A DNA stretch of 64,000 bases from Branchiostoma floridae (lineage: Eukaryota > Chordata > Leptocardii > Amphioxiformes > Branchiostomatidae), in NCBI RefSeq assembly GCF_000003815.2, contig NC_049994.1, positions 11,409,736 through 11,473,735 of the forward strand. The letters run 5' to 3'. Of this stretch, positions 12,501-25,817 are shown piece after piece. Each line of letters opens with the position of its first letter. Within the stretch, counting starts at the first letter, position 1. The translations under genes and the position numbers were made by a program. Below the pieces are notes generated by a model. It did no database searches, was not told the origin of the DNA, and saw only the letters and a list, made by a program, of their open reading frames with translations.

Positions 12501-15500
12501 TTCCAATCGAATTAGCGGTTGCATTTAAGGACGATTCTATTCATGTCAAGCGCACTTCAATCTTCAATTTGCTGTCAGTACCGGCTGGGCTGACTGAATA
12601 AAGTGTTCATCTTCACGGTGTTTTAACGTACTAGGAATGCACTTTTGAAAAACTGGAATAGAATACAACATATTACCAAGCTTCCTGCCACTTTGTATTC
12701 ACAAAGGTGTCGGTAAACGCATTAAACAACAAGAAGAGAAGCTTAGAATATAGTCACAAGTTTAGAGAGTGGATACATGTATTAGTGGATACATGAAATA
12801 TTCTAACTTGTATAGTCAATGATTTCATCCTTGCCAAGCAAAACATATCCTGGATGCCAGACTGTTTCCACGGCCTAACTCCTCGGCTCTAGGACCAACA
12901 TGCCCACCAGGAAATTCTACAACAGGCCTCTTGGCGATAGATATGTTTGCCAGGGCCGGAGTCTGGAATCCTGGCTAAGCAAACTAGAAAGGCCGACATT
13001 TGCTTGAGAGCAAATACAGCATATTTCAGCCATCTCCCTCCCCATGCAACAATAGGCTATTTCAAAATCACCCATTTGAAAAATCACTTTTACTAATGAC
13101 GGTTTAACCCAAAAATGAATCTTACAAAATTCCCCCGTTCAAGAATGGACTCCAGTGCACCCTATGTGAATTTGCACAATAGACCAGTCCAGAAATACTC
13201 CCACTGAAACCTTGGCCTTTTGAATAAGAAACCAAATCCAAAATTGAATTTAGCAAAAAAGGTCCCAGTGCATGAAAAGGTATAATAGACCAGTCTAAAA
13301 ACACTTCCACTAAAAATTGAATTTTGAATCATCACCCGTTCAAAACTGAATTTGAAAAAATCCCCCTTCCGTGTGCAAAAAATGGACTCTTCCATATAAA
13401 GTAGAGCAGTCCAAAAATACATCCGCTAAAACAGGACATAATCACTGAAGTCCAAAAAATGGATTTTTAAAAAAGCCCCCTCTATGCAAGAATGGACTCT
13501 TCCAGAACACCCATGTAAAATTGCAAATTAGACCAGTCCAAAAATAACCCTACTGAAAGACTTTGACAAACTAGAAGTCACCAAAGTCCAAAATATGAAT
13601 TTTGAAAAATCCCCCCTCCGTGCGAGAATAGACTCTTCCAGCACACATTCTGTAAAATTGCAAAATAGACCTGTCCAAAAATACATCCACTGAAAGACTT
13701 CACCAGTCCAATGATGAATTTTTAAAAAAAATGAACCCCTCCGTGTAAGAATGGACTCTTCCAGATAACACCGGGCTCGCTGATTGGCTGCCACCCCCCC
13801 TCTTTAGGATATAGATTCAGGCTAAGTGATTGGTTACCTATCTAATTAGATTAAATAGACATATATGCCAGTAGGTGCAATCTGCAGCTGGGGGTCAACG
13901 ACCTTAAGGTCATTGACCCCTCTGGCTATTGGAAAATGACAAAACAATCCCCAAATATATCATTTTGACGTAGTCTATGACAAAAATTATACATGTGTCA
14001 TTTGAATAAATATCTAGTGCATCCTTTTACCAAAATTTAGGTCATTTGGTTTTAAAACCAGAGCACAAGAGCCAAAAGTGTACTTTTTGGTCATGAAATG
14101 GCCAAATAATCGCAAAATTAAGCATTTTGTTGTACTGTATACCTCAAGTGTTATTGAATCCATGTGCGCATATGTCTAGGGCACTCCTATACTAAATTTT
14201 AGGTCATCTGGTTCTAAAACCAAGGTACAGGAGCCAAAAGTGTCCTTTTTTGGTAAAAAAAATGACCAAAAAATCGCAAAAATAAGCATTTCGTTATACT
14301 GTACACCAAAACTGATATTGAATCTATATGGGGGACTTATCAAGGCACATCTGTGCCAAATTTCAGCTAATTCGGTTATTATACCAGGGTACAGGGGGCC
14401 CAAATATACAGTTTTGGCCTTAAGATGACCAAAAAACCTTAATAAAATCATTTAAGAGAAAGATATGGAAAAAAAGAAAAAAACGTCCGAGGGTATTGGC
14501 CCACTCTACCCTTGTGCCAAATTTCAAGTCATTCGGTTGAGGAACAACGGAGATACCGTGTTCTGAAGATTTGACAGGAGAAAGAAAGAAAGAAAGAAAG
14601 AAAGAAACATTACGAATACAATATATTTCACCATACCTATGGTATGGCTGAAATATAAACATCAATTCTCAAAAATAATGCAGCTAGTTTAATGTTACTT
14701 GGTATTGGTTTCTTACGTGCAGTATCAATACTGAAATATGACAAACTACTATTCCACTATGCGTTCTGAGCCAAATCTCAGTATCTTTTTTTTCTGTTGC
14801 AGTTCCGCCCACTGTTGCAGTAGGACCCCAGGACCCATACCAGGCCATCTACAAAACAGACGTGTCTCTCAACTGCATTGTTGCCAATGCCAAACCGGAA
14901 ATTACGTCACTCTATTGGCTGAAGAACAGGCAACCCGTGGACACCACCATGAGCGGTCCGAGTGCCAAATACAAGGACGGCAATACCGTGTTCCCGTCAC
15001 TGGTCATCAGGAACATCAGCAAGGAGGATGCCGGGACGTACACATGCGTGGCCGATCACGTGACCGGGCCGGTAGAAGATAGTATGGTCATGAAAGTTTC
15101 TTGTAAGTTTAAAGACTTGCATCTTTTCAAGTGAAATGCTTCAATGTGGGGGAAATTATTGTTTGAGTTTGGTTTAATTCATTCATTCATTTAGTGATGC
15201 ATCAGTGGTGTTATGATTTAGTTTTCAAGTAAAAAAATGTGAAGCTTTAGATTTTAGCAAAATGATATAATCGGGATCCAGAAAACTGGTTGAAGAAAGC
15301 GCTTCAGAATATTGACCGATATGATATTGAATTTGAATGTAAATATTTAATCTTGATCCCTGGGATATGATTAATCACTATCAGTACATTTGATTATTAT
15401 TTATTCATGACCACTATACTATCAATATCACATTCGGTGTCCACAAAGAATAAGAGGACACTAGTTATGTGTACTAAATAAAAGTGCATCAATAACAAAA

Positions 15501-18500
15501 CATGCAAAAATATATAGCCTGGTAAAGGATAGCAACAATAGAACCGCATATTTTATGTCATTCAATAAAAGGTGCAAAGCTTACTTTTATGATTTAGATG
15601 CAGACTGCAATTCTCCAAATCTATCTTGCGCTGATTCACTCCTATGACATTTTGATGAAACAAAAATACCGTAAATGCATTTAAATTCGCGTAGATTTAA
15701 TTTCGCGGTGGCGGGAGAAAGGACTTTTCGCGGTGGTTTTAAGTTCGCAGTAGCACCATGCACTGTAGCCTCTTACTGCCATGGAAAATGTTCTTGGTGG
15801 TTTTAAGTCCGCGGTAAAGTGAAAACCACAAACACTAAACGACCGCGAAAGTTTCTGCATTTACAGTATCTCGTGAGATGCTAAGTTCTAGTTGTTTATT
15901 GCAGATCCAGCTCAGATAGTGAACGTGACGTATCCCAAACGAGTCTACGTCGGTGACAAGGGGGTCAAGTTGTTCTGTGCCGCAGATGGAAACCCACACG
16001 CGGAAGTGACGTGGTCTAAGGAGGGGTCACTTCCGCTGATTGGGATGAAAGCACTTCCTGGGTGAGACAGGTTATAGATAGCAATAAGCTGGTTCAGGGG
16101 TTAAGCTGCGCATGAGCAGTGTGATGCACCATGGGTAATATGTCAAAGTTGAAGATCACTGAGGGGTAAATTAAAATACGCCTGGACATGGTATACCATA
16201 TCCTTTACAACACATCATGCAAACACCGCTCATATTATGCAAGATACACCCTCGTCTTCAACTAGTGATTCTCCTGTCCAGCCTCGTTCTGGTGCATATC
16301 TCCGGATGACGGAAAATTAAAAATGGCAGCACCATATGGAAATTTCTCTGATGCAACACGTGCAAACGTTCAATACGTTAGAGAAATGCATATATACACA
16401 CAGCCTTGATACATTAGCAATAGGGCAAATTGAATATCATCTTTAAGTAAGGGACCGTTGATATTTACATGATGTACACATCCATATTGTGCATATCGAT
16501 ATTCAATACTCTTATATCCATATTCATCGATTTATAACACACTTATATCTATATTATATTCAGCAATAACACCCTGATAATCCCCGTGGTGAGGCGTAAC
16601 GACAGTGGAGAGTACATCTGTACTGCGAGGAACGGTGTGGGCAGGACAGACTCCAAAAGGATACGTCTTAAACTTCTAGGTGCGTCTTGGTATCATCTTA
16701 GATCTAATTGCAAGTCTTTCAGATCAATTTCATTTCTTTTACTTTAGATTGTACATATTTGTGTGTTTCTGTGCTTGTTTGTTTATTTGTGTGTGCAAAA
16801 TCACTATCATGAAGCACTGTTCTATTTTTAAAAATTCGTGAAATATAATGCTTAACAGAAAAAAATGACAAAATGCTAAGTTTTCATTTAGATTTTTCAT
16901 CATATATATCTCTGTGAAAAGCGATGCATAGTTTTACATCGTTAACACCAAGTGAAAACCGTACATGTTTTGATTCAATATACGATGCAAGTAGGAAAAT
17001 CTTCTTGAATCACATACAATAATTATTTTCCATTAGAAACCACCGGTTTGCGAAAGCGACGCTGAATTCGAAGCATGCACCACATCATTCATTGTTGTCA
17101 AAGAAGCTGAGGAAGATAAAGATAGTTATTACATAGTGCGGGGAATGTGCACGCTGGGCTTAAGCAATTACACGACCGACATCCATTAAGCAGCGTATAT
17201 TGTTAAGCAGAGTCGCCCTTGAAAAGGACAAATTCGTGGCGCTGTGAGCGAGGGATTTAGATCTTTATTATGATAATCTGAAGATATTCTCCTTACATAA
17301 ATTCAAAGAGCTTGCCTAATAGAATCTTTTCCTCTCCGTCGGTTTCCATCATAGATTGTAGAATCTATGATGAGAATACTCAAGGTGATTATAAAAGATT
17401 TCTTGACAGCAAATCAGTAACCAAGTTCATTATAAAAGAGCTGCGTTTGGGATTCATATACTCCGTAATCTAATGTAGTAATTTCTACCCCGCCGTATTT
17501 TTTTGTGATTCTCCGAGGATGAACTGAACTGAACTGTATTTTTGTATAAAAAAGAGCTCCCCTTCCATGTAAATGGATGGTTCAAAAATGCAATGCTGTG
17601 CATGTACGTAGGGGGCGCTGTTTTCGTTTTGTAGTCGGCATCCGTCAAAAACACGTGCACAATGGCGTCAAATTAGTCTCCAATTATTCTCCATAAATGG
17701 GTCAATTTTTTTCCTAGAGGCAGGCGGGCACGAATTAGGGCCGTACGTTAGTGCAGTGAATTTTAAAATGACAGAAGGTTATGAGGATATTTGTGTGATC
17801 GGAATATGACTCCCCCTAGACAGGCATATCCCCTGCATCAGTTCTACACTGATGTTGGATAGATTTGAAATTCATTATTGCCCGACACTTTGCATATAGA
17901 TATTCATACTGGATTGTGAGTAAATCTCCTCAATTTTAGATACTTTTAATGCATAATAGGAAATATTTTTTAAATATATAATACTCAATCTGATGGAATG
18001 ATGAATGGTAAATTTCTGTGTGTGGAAAATAAGACCTCTGACCTCCTTCACCCTTGAGGTCTTGAAAAACGACTTAGGCCGAAGATGTATCAAGGCTAAA
18101 TAAAGGTAAAAAAAATCGTATTTGCTGTTTTGCCATTATATATTAAGGTGCCATAACCTTATCCATTATATTTGGATAAACCGGTACCTTTGCTTCTTTA
18201 TGGCAAACATCATAAAGAATCTAAACATGTACGCATTGAGTACGGTTTACTTTTCTTATTGCATCAATATAACGTTATTGTTTTATCTTATCCTAACCAT
18301 GACACACACAGAAGGAGGAGGCGGTCTGTCCACAGCACTTATAGTGGGCGGCGTGGCTGCAGCGCTGCTGGTTGTCGCATGTGTCGCTGTTGTGGTGGTA
18401 TGGGTCCGCAGGAAGAGGAGGAAGGACAGGGAGAGAGAAAACATGTCCATGTACTACAAGGCTGCTAAGGAAGAGTTCGAGTATCTCGCCAAGAAGCGGC

Positions 18501-20937
18501 TAGGAAGGAAACCGCCTGAGATCATGAAGAGGACAGGTTCTTAAATTTTCATGACATATGATATGATATTAGATCAAGGTATCTGTATTATTGTATTGTG
18601 TATCTGTATTGTTTTCATTTAAACAAACAAACAAACAAACAAACAAACACAAGAAAACGGAGACAGTGCAGACTTCCAGTCACCTTTGACCCATAATTTG
18701 AAGTCACGTGGTCGCAAGGTCATTTGTCATTGGGATATTTATAGAGACGGTTGAAAACTAAAAAGGCACATTCAAAATTAGGTTTCAAGATATGCTATCA
18801 TCTTACGGGTTTATAAACGCCGCACCTACTGACAAAGACAGGCGAATGATATGGCAAGTATTTAAGAAATACATTCCCAAGACAATGTCCGTGTCACGTA
18901 CATGTATTTGTAGCTAGCTAGACTTGTAACACTACGCGAGTTTAAAAAACCAGCAGCCTACATGTACGTGAGCAAAAATGGTTGTCATAGATCCGTCAAA
19001 ACAACCTGTCATAATAATAACATGAAGCATATTTTAAATGCAGCTGCGTGACCTTTAGATGATAAGAATAACGCCTACGCCAGTTCTAGTATTACCGTAT
19101 TGCGTAGGCGTCAGTGTTTGATAAAAGGAAAAATTGAAACACGAACAAGCTTGGTGTTTTATCCTACTAAAATAACCAATGGGCTCAGTATCAAAATGAA
19201 TTCATTTCTAGACTCCGAGCAGGCGAAATTGCTTGCTACATTTCAAATGTACCATGTGTAGATTCCAATGACAAAGATGTCGTTGTTTTCTTCTGTTTTC
19301 AATGTAGGAAAAGAGGAGGTGATTGATGTTAAGGAGAGGAGTGACAAAGGTAATGGTCAATTATTCCTTTTTACAAGCTTATGACTTTTTGGAAATGAGT
19401 AATAATAGAAGAAAAACTATTTTACACTTGTGTACGTATATATACATATCAACAATTAACCATAATCTATTTTTGAGGAAATACATACTCCATATCTGCA
19501 AAATTATATTTCATCTAAATTGACGTGGATTTTGCTTTCCAATCATTCTCTAATTAACGTTAGATATCTACTTTATTTTGACAGGTCGGAAAAAGATGGT
19601 ACGGGCCATCTACAGTTACACTCCTCAGGATGAGGATGAACTAACCCTGAAGGTTGGTGACGTCATAGAGGTCATCCGAGGTGAAAATGGCGGCTGGTGG
19701 TTCGGCTATCTGAACGGGCAGCTGGGACTGTTCCCGTCCAACTACGTGGAGGTCATTGACCCTGAAGGTAATGTTTGATTATAACTTTACATAAACTTTT
19801 CTCCAACTTAGCAATATATGTTTTGATAAAAAGATGTTCCATGTTATCTTTAAATTTAATTATGATTAATTATGTCTTAAGTCTTTTCAAACTTCTTTAG
19901 AAACAATGTATCGCACTATATCATCAGATTGCTCTTGTCATCATTACATATCGTCACACAACATTGATGGCTGTTTTCTTCGTATCCGAAGATCAATGGT
20001 AGGCAGACAGGTTGATTAGACGATCAGTCTGCCTGGCCTGCACGTGACTTTTTAAGGTGAAGGAGGGGTGTGCACTTCCTTCTCCACCCTCTCGTCTACT
20101 GGCGCACTAAGTCCTACAGGGACAGAACTGTTTTGCCACGTAAGACGGCCCCAGCAGATGCAGGTTTATTATTTGGAGTTTCCATCTCCTAGGAGGACTT
20201 CCGACCAAGGATGCAAGGGGTTCCTCCTACCCCTGACTCGTGTGTCATGGCGGGTGCGTCATGCCCGAACATGCCCCTATGGCCTGTCACCACAGCAAAG
20301 GCCTGTCACTGCCACTAGCCGCAGCTATGTACTCATTTACACCTGAGTTAGGTGAGGAAAGTCGTGTAAAGTGCCTTTCCCAAGGGCACAAGATCGGTGA
20401 CACGGCAAGCGGATTTGAACCCGGGACCTCTCGGACCTGAGACCAACGCGCTCCCGATCGTGCCACGCGGTCCCACATCGGTCCCACACAACATTACAAA
20501 CATTTAAAAGTACTTTTAGACTAAGGCACTCGGTAATGACTAGTTATTCACTTCATGGTATTGAGAAAGAATACGTAGCACAGTAATGGCACTGGGCTAA
20601 CTCTGACAGTTTTTCAAGTCGGTAACTAGTGTTAGCTTGTTTAAGTTTCTCAGTAACCGAAATTTCTGCATTTTTTGCTTCATCATCTTCAGATCTAGTT
20701 GGCGAAAATCGCTTCAACGACGACAAGCAACGAGAACAGCGGGACATGTCTCGCAAGATCGCGGCGGAGTTCAAATCTCGCGCGGCCACGGATAAGAACT
20801 TCCCTCTACAAGTTGAGATTCACGACGAAGGAGGAACGATAACGAAGAAGTACGACAAGATAGGCATGGCGGCGACGCTGAAGTTGGAGGAAAAGAAGCA
20901 CACTTTGGCTAAGCAAGTCGCGAAACACAGTGTATAG
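6462..20937 (+). CDS. Ig-TM-SH3 membrane receptor-like protein (three Ig domains, cytoplasmic SH3)
   Basis: Ten exons: 6462-6501, 10185-10306, 10708-10933, 14803-15102, 15905-16061, 16564-16679, 18312-18536, 19308-19349, 19585-19767, 20693-20937. Phases agree at every junction and give 551 aa. Exon 1 is a 40-nt signal-peptide exon (MSFLFILLLILIL); it is the least certain. Ig1 (about 20-128) is V-like with Trp but lacks the usual cysteine pair. Ig2 (about 130-229) and Ig3 (about 230-320) keep Cys, Trp and Tyr-x-Cys (DAGTYTCVAD, DSGEYICTAR). A hydrophobic span near 327-350 is followed by a basic stop (RRKRRK), so the C-terminus is cytoplasmic. SH3 at about 414-470 shows AIYSYTP, DELTLKVGD, GGWWFG and LFPSNYVE. 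The last 80 residues are Lys/Glu-rich and unrecognised. An adhesion or signalling receptor that recruits proline-rich partners is inferred. I do not recognise an ortholog. Confidence 0.82.
6625..6800. repeat. Short tandem repeat, about 55-65 bp unit
   Basis: The string GTTCCATACAGGACTG and close variants recur about three to four times, each followed by TGTCC(A/T)GTGTT. It lies in intron 1 of the Ig-SH3 gene. Confidence 0.5.
8365..8610 (+). repeat. tRNA-derived SINE
   Basis: The head resembles a serine-type tRNA: an A-box-like TGGCAGAGTGG near 8371, a B-box-like GGTTTGATTCC near 8412, and AATGGC pairing with GCCATT as an acceptor-like stem. The body (ACAGTGGATAACAACCCACT) resembles a decayed relative at about 45740-45865. 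It ends in a C-rich tract. It sits in intron 1 of the Ig-SH3 gene. Confidence 0.55.
8888..9052. mobile_element. Foldback/MITE-like inverted repeat
   Basis: The arm 8888-8942 (starting GTTACACCAAATTTTCTTCA) matches the reverse complement of 8999-9052 with few mismatches, around a loop of about 55 bp. It has no coding capacity and would form a long hairpin in the pre-mRNA of the Ig-SH3 gene. Confidence 0.65.
9890..10150 (+). mobile_element. Left-truncated MITE copy (same family as 3966-4352)
   Basis: It shares the internal GTATACCGA(T/A)CAAT motif and the right terminal repeat GTCATCCATATAATCAAATC at 10119-10138 with the full-length copy, in opposite orientation. The left terminal repeat is missing. 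It ends only about 35 bp before the splice acceptor of exon 2 of the Ig-SH3 gene, so it may supply branch-point sequence. Confidence 0.6.
11046..11192. mobile_element. Short MITE with AGTAAAGTGGACTCATT-type ends
   Basis: The ends are inverted copies of TA(A/G)TAAAGTGGACTCATTC over about 20 bp; the whole element is about 147 bp. A diverged relative lies at about 33640-33785. The internal GGAGCCGCAT motif also occurs inside the element at 50103-50426. It lies in intron 3 of the Ig-SH3 gene. Confidence 0.6.
13090..13785. repeat. Degenerate tandem repeat, unit about 110-140 bp
   Basis: The string GAATGGACTCTTCCAG and the string GACCAGTCCAAAAATAC alternate about five times with varying spacing. 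Short open frames on the minus strand simply follow the repeat. It lies in intron 3 of the Ig-SH3 gene. Confidence 0.7.
13990..14620. repeat. Tandem repeat of about 161-bp units, ending in a GAAA microsatellite
   Basis: The motif aaatTT(A/C)(G/A)GTCAT(T/C)(T/C)GGTT recurs at about 14036, 14197, 14358 and 14520, a regular 161-bp spacing. The units share an AGAGCCAAAAGTG string and the last runs into (GAAA)n at 14580-14607. No protein domain was seen. It sits just upstream of the Ig2 exon. Confidence 0.6.
15669..15866. mobile_element. MITE with TA target duplication
   Basis: The ends are CCGTAAATGCA and its near inverse TGCATTTACAG, flanked on both sides by TA, as expected of Tc1/mariner-type non-autonomous elements. 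The GC-rich interior repeats TTCGCGGTGG. It ends 38 bp before the acceptor of the Ig3 exon at 15905. Confidence 0.6.
20040..20476 (-). repeat. tRNA-derived SINE, minus orientation
   Basis: Read on the minus strand, the head begins GGGACCGCGTGGC and carries an A-box-like TGGCACGATCGG and a B box GGTTCAAATCC. The body contains GGGAAAGGCACTTTACACGA and a Cys-codon-free CTCAGGTGTAAATGAGTAC string; both recur as fragments at 59385-59445 and 61040-61125. It lies in the last intron of the Ig-SH3 gene, antisense to it. Confidence 0.65.
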
Positions 20938-21365
20938 ACTATAGTGCAGTAGCTTAGTCAGCCGCCATCTTGGTCGCAAAGATCTGTGGGAACAAGAACG
21001 AGCCATATTGGACCCTAAACGAAAAAGTACAGTAAAACAATTTAAGCACAAGTATTTAAAACGGACCAATCAGATGACGTTGATTGGATGTTATTGTTAA
21101 ACTTGACATATGCATCCAAGTTTTTAATAGGAGTATACAGAGCTGTTCATCAGCTGTTTTCTTACGTTTTAGATACGACAGAAATATTACAAACTGTCAG
21201 TGTAGTGACGCAGTAATAGGTAACATCGCAAGGACAATCGAAAACTTTGAATACAAGCCTCAGTATTACATACACTGGGCAGTTAGAACCGTTAAGGTAT
21301 AAGACTACACCCACTTGAGTGCAGACTTGTGACGTATACAGTAGGTTGTCAATCATCGGTTGACT

Positions 21366-21620
21366 TTCCCTGGGGGCCAGCCGGGATCGGGCAGCTAGGA
21401 CAGTTTATTCGGTGGCCCAAGACAGTCAGGCCCGCCCGATCTCCTATTAGCGCCCCGGGGAGTTTAAGCCTGATAAGTTCCACCTGTCCCTTTAAAAGGA
21501 TAGCGATAACTTCTTCAGGCTTAAACTACCCGGGGCGCTAATGTGAGATCGGCGGGCTGACTGCCATGGCTCCCCGAACAAAACTCGCTAGCTACCCGGT
21601 CCTGTCTGGCTCCCAGGGAA
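21366..21620. mobile_element. 255-bp foldback MITE with 8-bp target duplication
   Basis: Two arms of about 120 bp are inverted copies of each other. They begin TTCCCTGGGGGCCAG on the left and end CTGGCTCCCAGGGAA on the right, and the inner ends share GCGCCCCGGGGAGTTTAAGC-like sequence. GGTTGACT flanks the element directly at 21358-21365 and 21622-21629; including the neighbouring base gives a 9-bp copy with one mismatch. There is no coding capacity. Confidence 0.75.
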
Positions 21621-23466
21621 TGGTTGACTAGACGGCAGACGTTTTGCCAATAGTTCACGCTGGCTGAGCCAGTATCTTATACAGACAGCAACAATTTCTA
21701 CACGAGTACATGGTTTGTGTTGTTATAATTGTGGGTTGGATTCTGAAATGTAATACCCAAGAACGCAGCTTACGTAGACGGTGGCATACGTAAGGATAAT
21801 ATTTATATTTGATGTTCAATTATTCTTTGGTGCCTGTGTTTATACGATAGAATCGTTATATGTAATCATACCACTAAATGTTTGTGTTTCTGATCATCGG
21901 TTGTTGAGCAAGATAAGCGATGTGTTTTCTATACGTAGAAAAGATAACAGAGGCTTATATTCATTAGATACTAAAGTAGTTATGAACGAAATGTTTGGAC
22001 AAAACAACATCTATTTCTTATCCATAACAAATGGTTCTAGATGATTCGGGTCAGATGTTATGAACCAGCACATAAAAGTTGAGTTGTCTGACTGCGATTC
22101 GGACATTTGATACTAAGGCGCTTCAGACCTATTACAATTCTATTCTTGAAAAAATACTTCAAGCATTTATGGATAGAATGGTTACCCAGTTAACGTGGCC
22201 AGTTTGGTGACGTCATTTTGAGCTGCTGATGTTGTCCAAGTGGACATTTGATTTGAACTCTTTACGAATGCATTTGACGATGTATACACTTTAACTGTAT
22301 TATCATTTGTTGCCCACCAAGAGTTAGCATGGATTAATCAAATTGTTCTATGTTCATTTATCTTGTTTTGGTTTGTTTTGTTTTGGAAAGTGGTTTAACG
22401 TTACCAATCCTGTACGTGTCACACGGGTGACATGCTATTGGTTTGAAATAGCGATGCCTATAGGTGACTCATTGCAAATGCCAGTGAAGACAGTGCGTCT
22501 CTCAAGCAGATTGAAAGCTTTAGTTTTAATGCCATCTAATATATACTCCAAGTAGGGACTAAAATGTCACAGTTAACATATCAAGCGTTGGCAAATCATA
22601 GAAATGCTGAAACGTGTGATAAAACTACAACTGCTTGCTTAGTGCCATCTAGCGACGACAGCTATAAACACAGCAATGGCTTTTTGTCTTCGGATGCTTT
22701 ACTTATTTGTCTCAAGTGATCCGGATTGTAAAACTATGATATTTCTTACTGGTTTGTTTCTGTTTTGCGTGGCTATCTTGAGGACGTAGAATAGAGAACT
22801 GTGATGTACAGAGTTTTGCTCCGTGGTTAACAAAAAACAATTATAACACACGTTGTATAAAATATGAGTACTGTTATCTTTCAACAATTTGTCTAATATG
22901 TGGAGATTGCAACTTTACGTATTGCTCAAAATTACCACATTTTGTTTTACTTTGACCGAATTGATACATGTGGTTTTTGCTACGTACCTTTCGGTTAATT
23001 ATCGATTTGTTACAGGAAGGTTAGACACCCAGGTATCTACGTACACAAGTTCCTCAAGCAACTGTACAAAATTGCAGTTTTTTTTCTGATTCTCGTCCAG
23101 TGACGAACGAAAGACAGCAGATGCTGTATGAAACGTCTGGCCGTTTTTAAAATCTCATAGAGTTGCTTGAGTTCTGCACTGTACTGTACTGGCTACAATG
23201 ACTTCGTCTAGTGCGCGTGGTTACAACTTTGCTGAATGGCTATAGGCTGCATAATAATAGCCATTTCAAACAGACAACTCTTTACCCTGAAAAAAAAGCG
23301 AAAATTATTGGATTACATGTAACATTGATTTCACAATGTAAATTCTATTACGCATTGAAAAATGCTTAAATCTTCTTAAAACATTGCCGTAAGTTGTTAA
23401 CGTTAAACATTCTTTCATACATAAGTGAAAGTTACTATGGAATTAGGATTACAACTATATCAATGG

Positions 23467-23472
23467 TTTATT
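23467..23472 (-). terminator. Poly(A) signal for the phospholipase gene
   Basis: AATAAA on the minus strand, about 200 nt beyond the stop codon at 23674. The position suits a short 3' UTR. Confidence 0.45.
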
Positions 23473-23673
23473 CAAACATACATATACATACATACATCAT
23501 ACATGGACATACTAAAATAACGTTGCAGCCTTTTATACAATGCTGTAAAACTGGCTGAATTAAGTAAGACATGAACAAGTCATGCCTCACAACTATATAT
23601 AAGCACTAAATATCTCCACTGCATTATCAACTAGTTCCCTTTTGCCCCTGGTTTTGCAATACGTCGTTAAGTC

Positions 23674-25183
<1,510 letters not shown>

Positions 25184-25817
25184 GTCGGCAGCGGTTGCCT
25201 TGACGATTACACAATCAATTTTCACACCAGCGTCAAAGAGACGACAATGCTATTCCCAAAATGTGCACTTCAAGACGAAAGTCTAGTTGTAACAATATCT
25301 CAGGCGTTCTGTGAATCCGTGTTAAGACTAGTTCACGGATGGTACGATTGCACACACACTCAGGCCTATATTCAGGGAACCCTGCTCTAGTTTGTGTTGT
25401 GTAACCAACTTTGAGCGAAAACAGATGCTTAGTCTTCGGATAACATTTACATTGTACTTTTACCACATGCCTGAATAGCGTCGGAACTGTGAACCACACA
25501 ACTACAAACAACACGGTTACAATCATCCGTTTCCATTGAGGTAATTATAAAACAATACATCCGTCGGAGGCAGACCGGAACTATGACCGAAATGAACTTA
25601 TTTGAATCCCTATCAAGCGTCAAGATGGAATAGTCCCCGTAGTGCAAAGTTCATAAGAATCTAGACCTTTGGTCCCTGAACTTACGCAGCGCGTAGGAGT
25701 GATATTTTTGTTGGTTACAATCTGTATCTTAGTACATATATGATCATATATAGCCGGTATAACCACCCGTCGGCGTACCACACAAACGTATACCCCTCCT
25801 CGACTAGGGTGCCAAGG
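25184..25817. promoter_or_regulatory. Head-to-head promoter region (phospholipase / aldo-keto reductase)
   Basis: The two start codons face away from each other 634 bp apart with no exon between them, so both promoters must lie here or overlap. A TATATA at 25747-25752 lies 66 bp upstream of the reductase ATG and is a plausible TATA box. Shared regulation is only an inference. Confidence 0.4.

Larger units (their letters stand above)
20938..23673. other. Intergenic stretch between the Ig-SH3 and phospholipase genes
   Basis: It contains the 3' UTR of the Ig-SH3 gene, a GCCGCCATCTTG YY1-like motif near 20962, the foldback element at 21366-21620, and the presumed phospholipase 3' UTR up to its poly(A) signal at 23467. 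I see no further exon. The open frames here have no domain or splice support. Confidence 0.5.

Noticed and set aside
13122..13794. Repetitive minus-strand frames with FWTGL-like motifs
   Set aside because: They follow the tandem repeat unit and lack any splice or start context.
18122..18311. Upstream extension of the membrane exon as a separate start
   Set aside because: The frame is open by chance. A CACACACAG acceptor at 18311 and the phase-1 match with the Ig3 exon make this intron.
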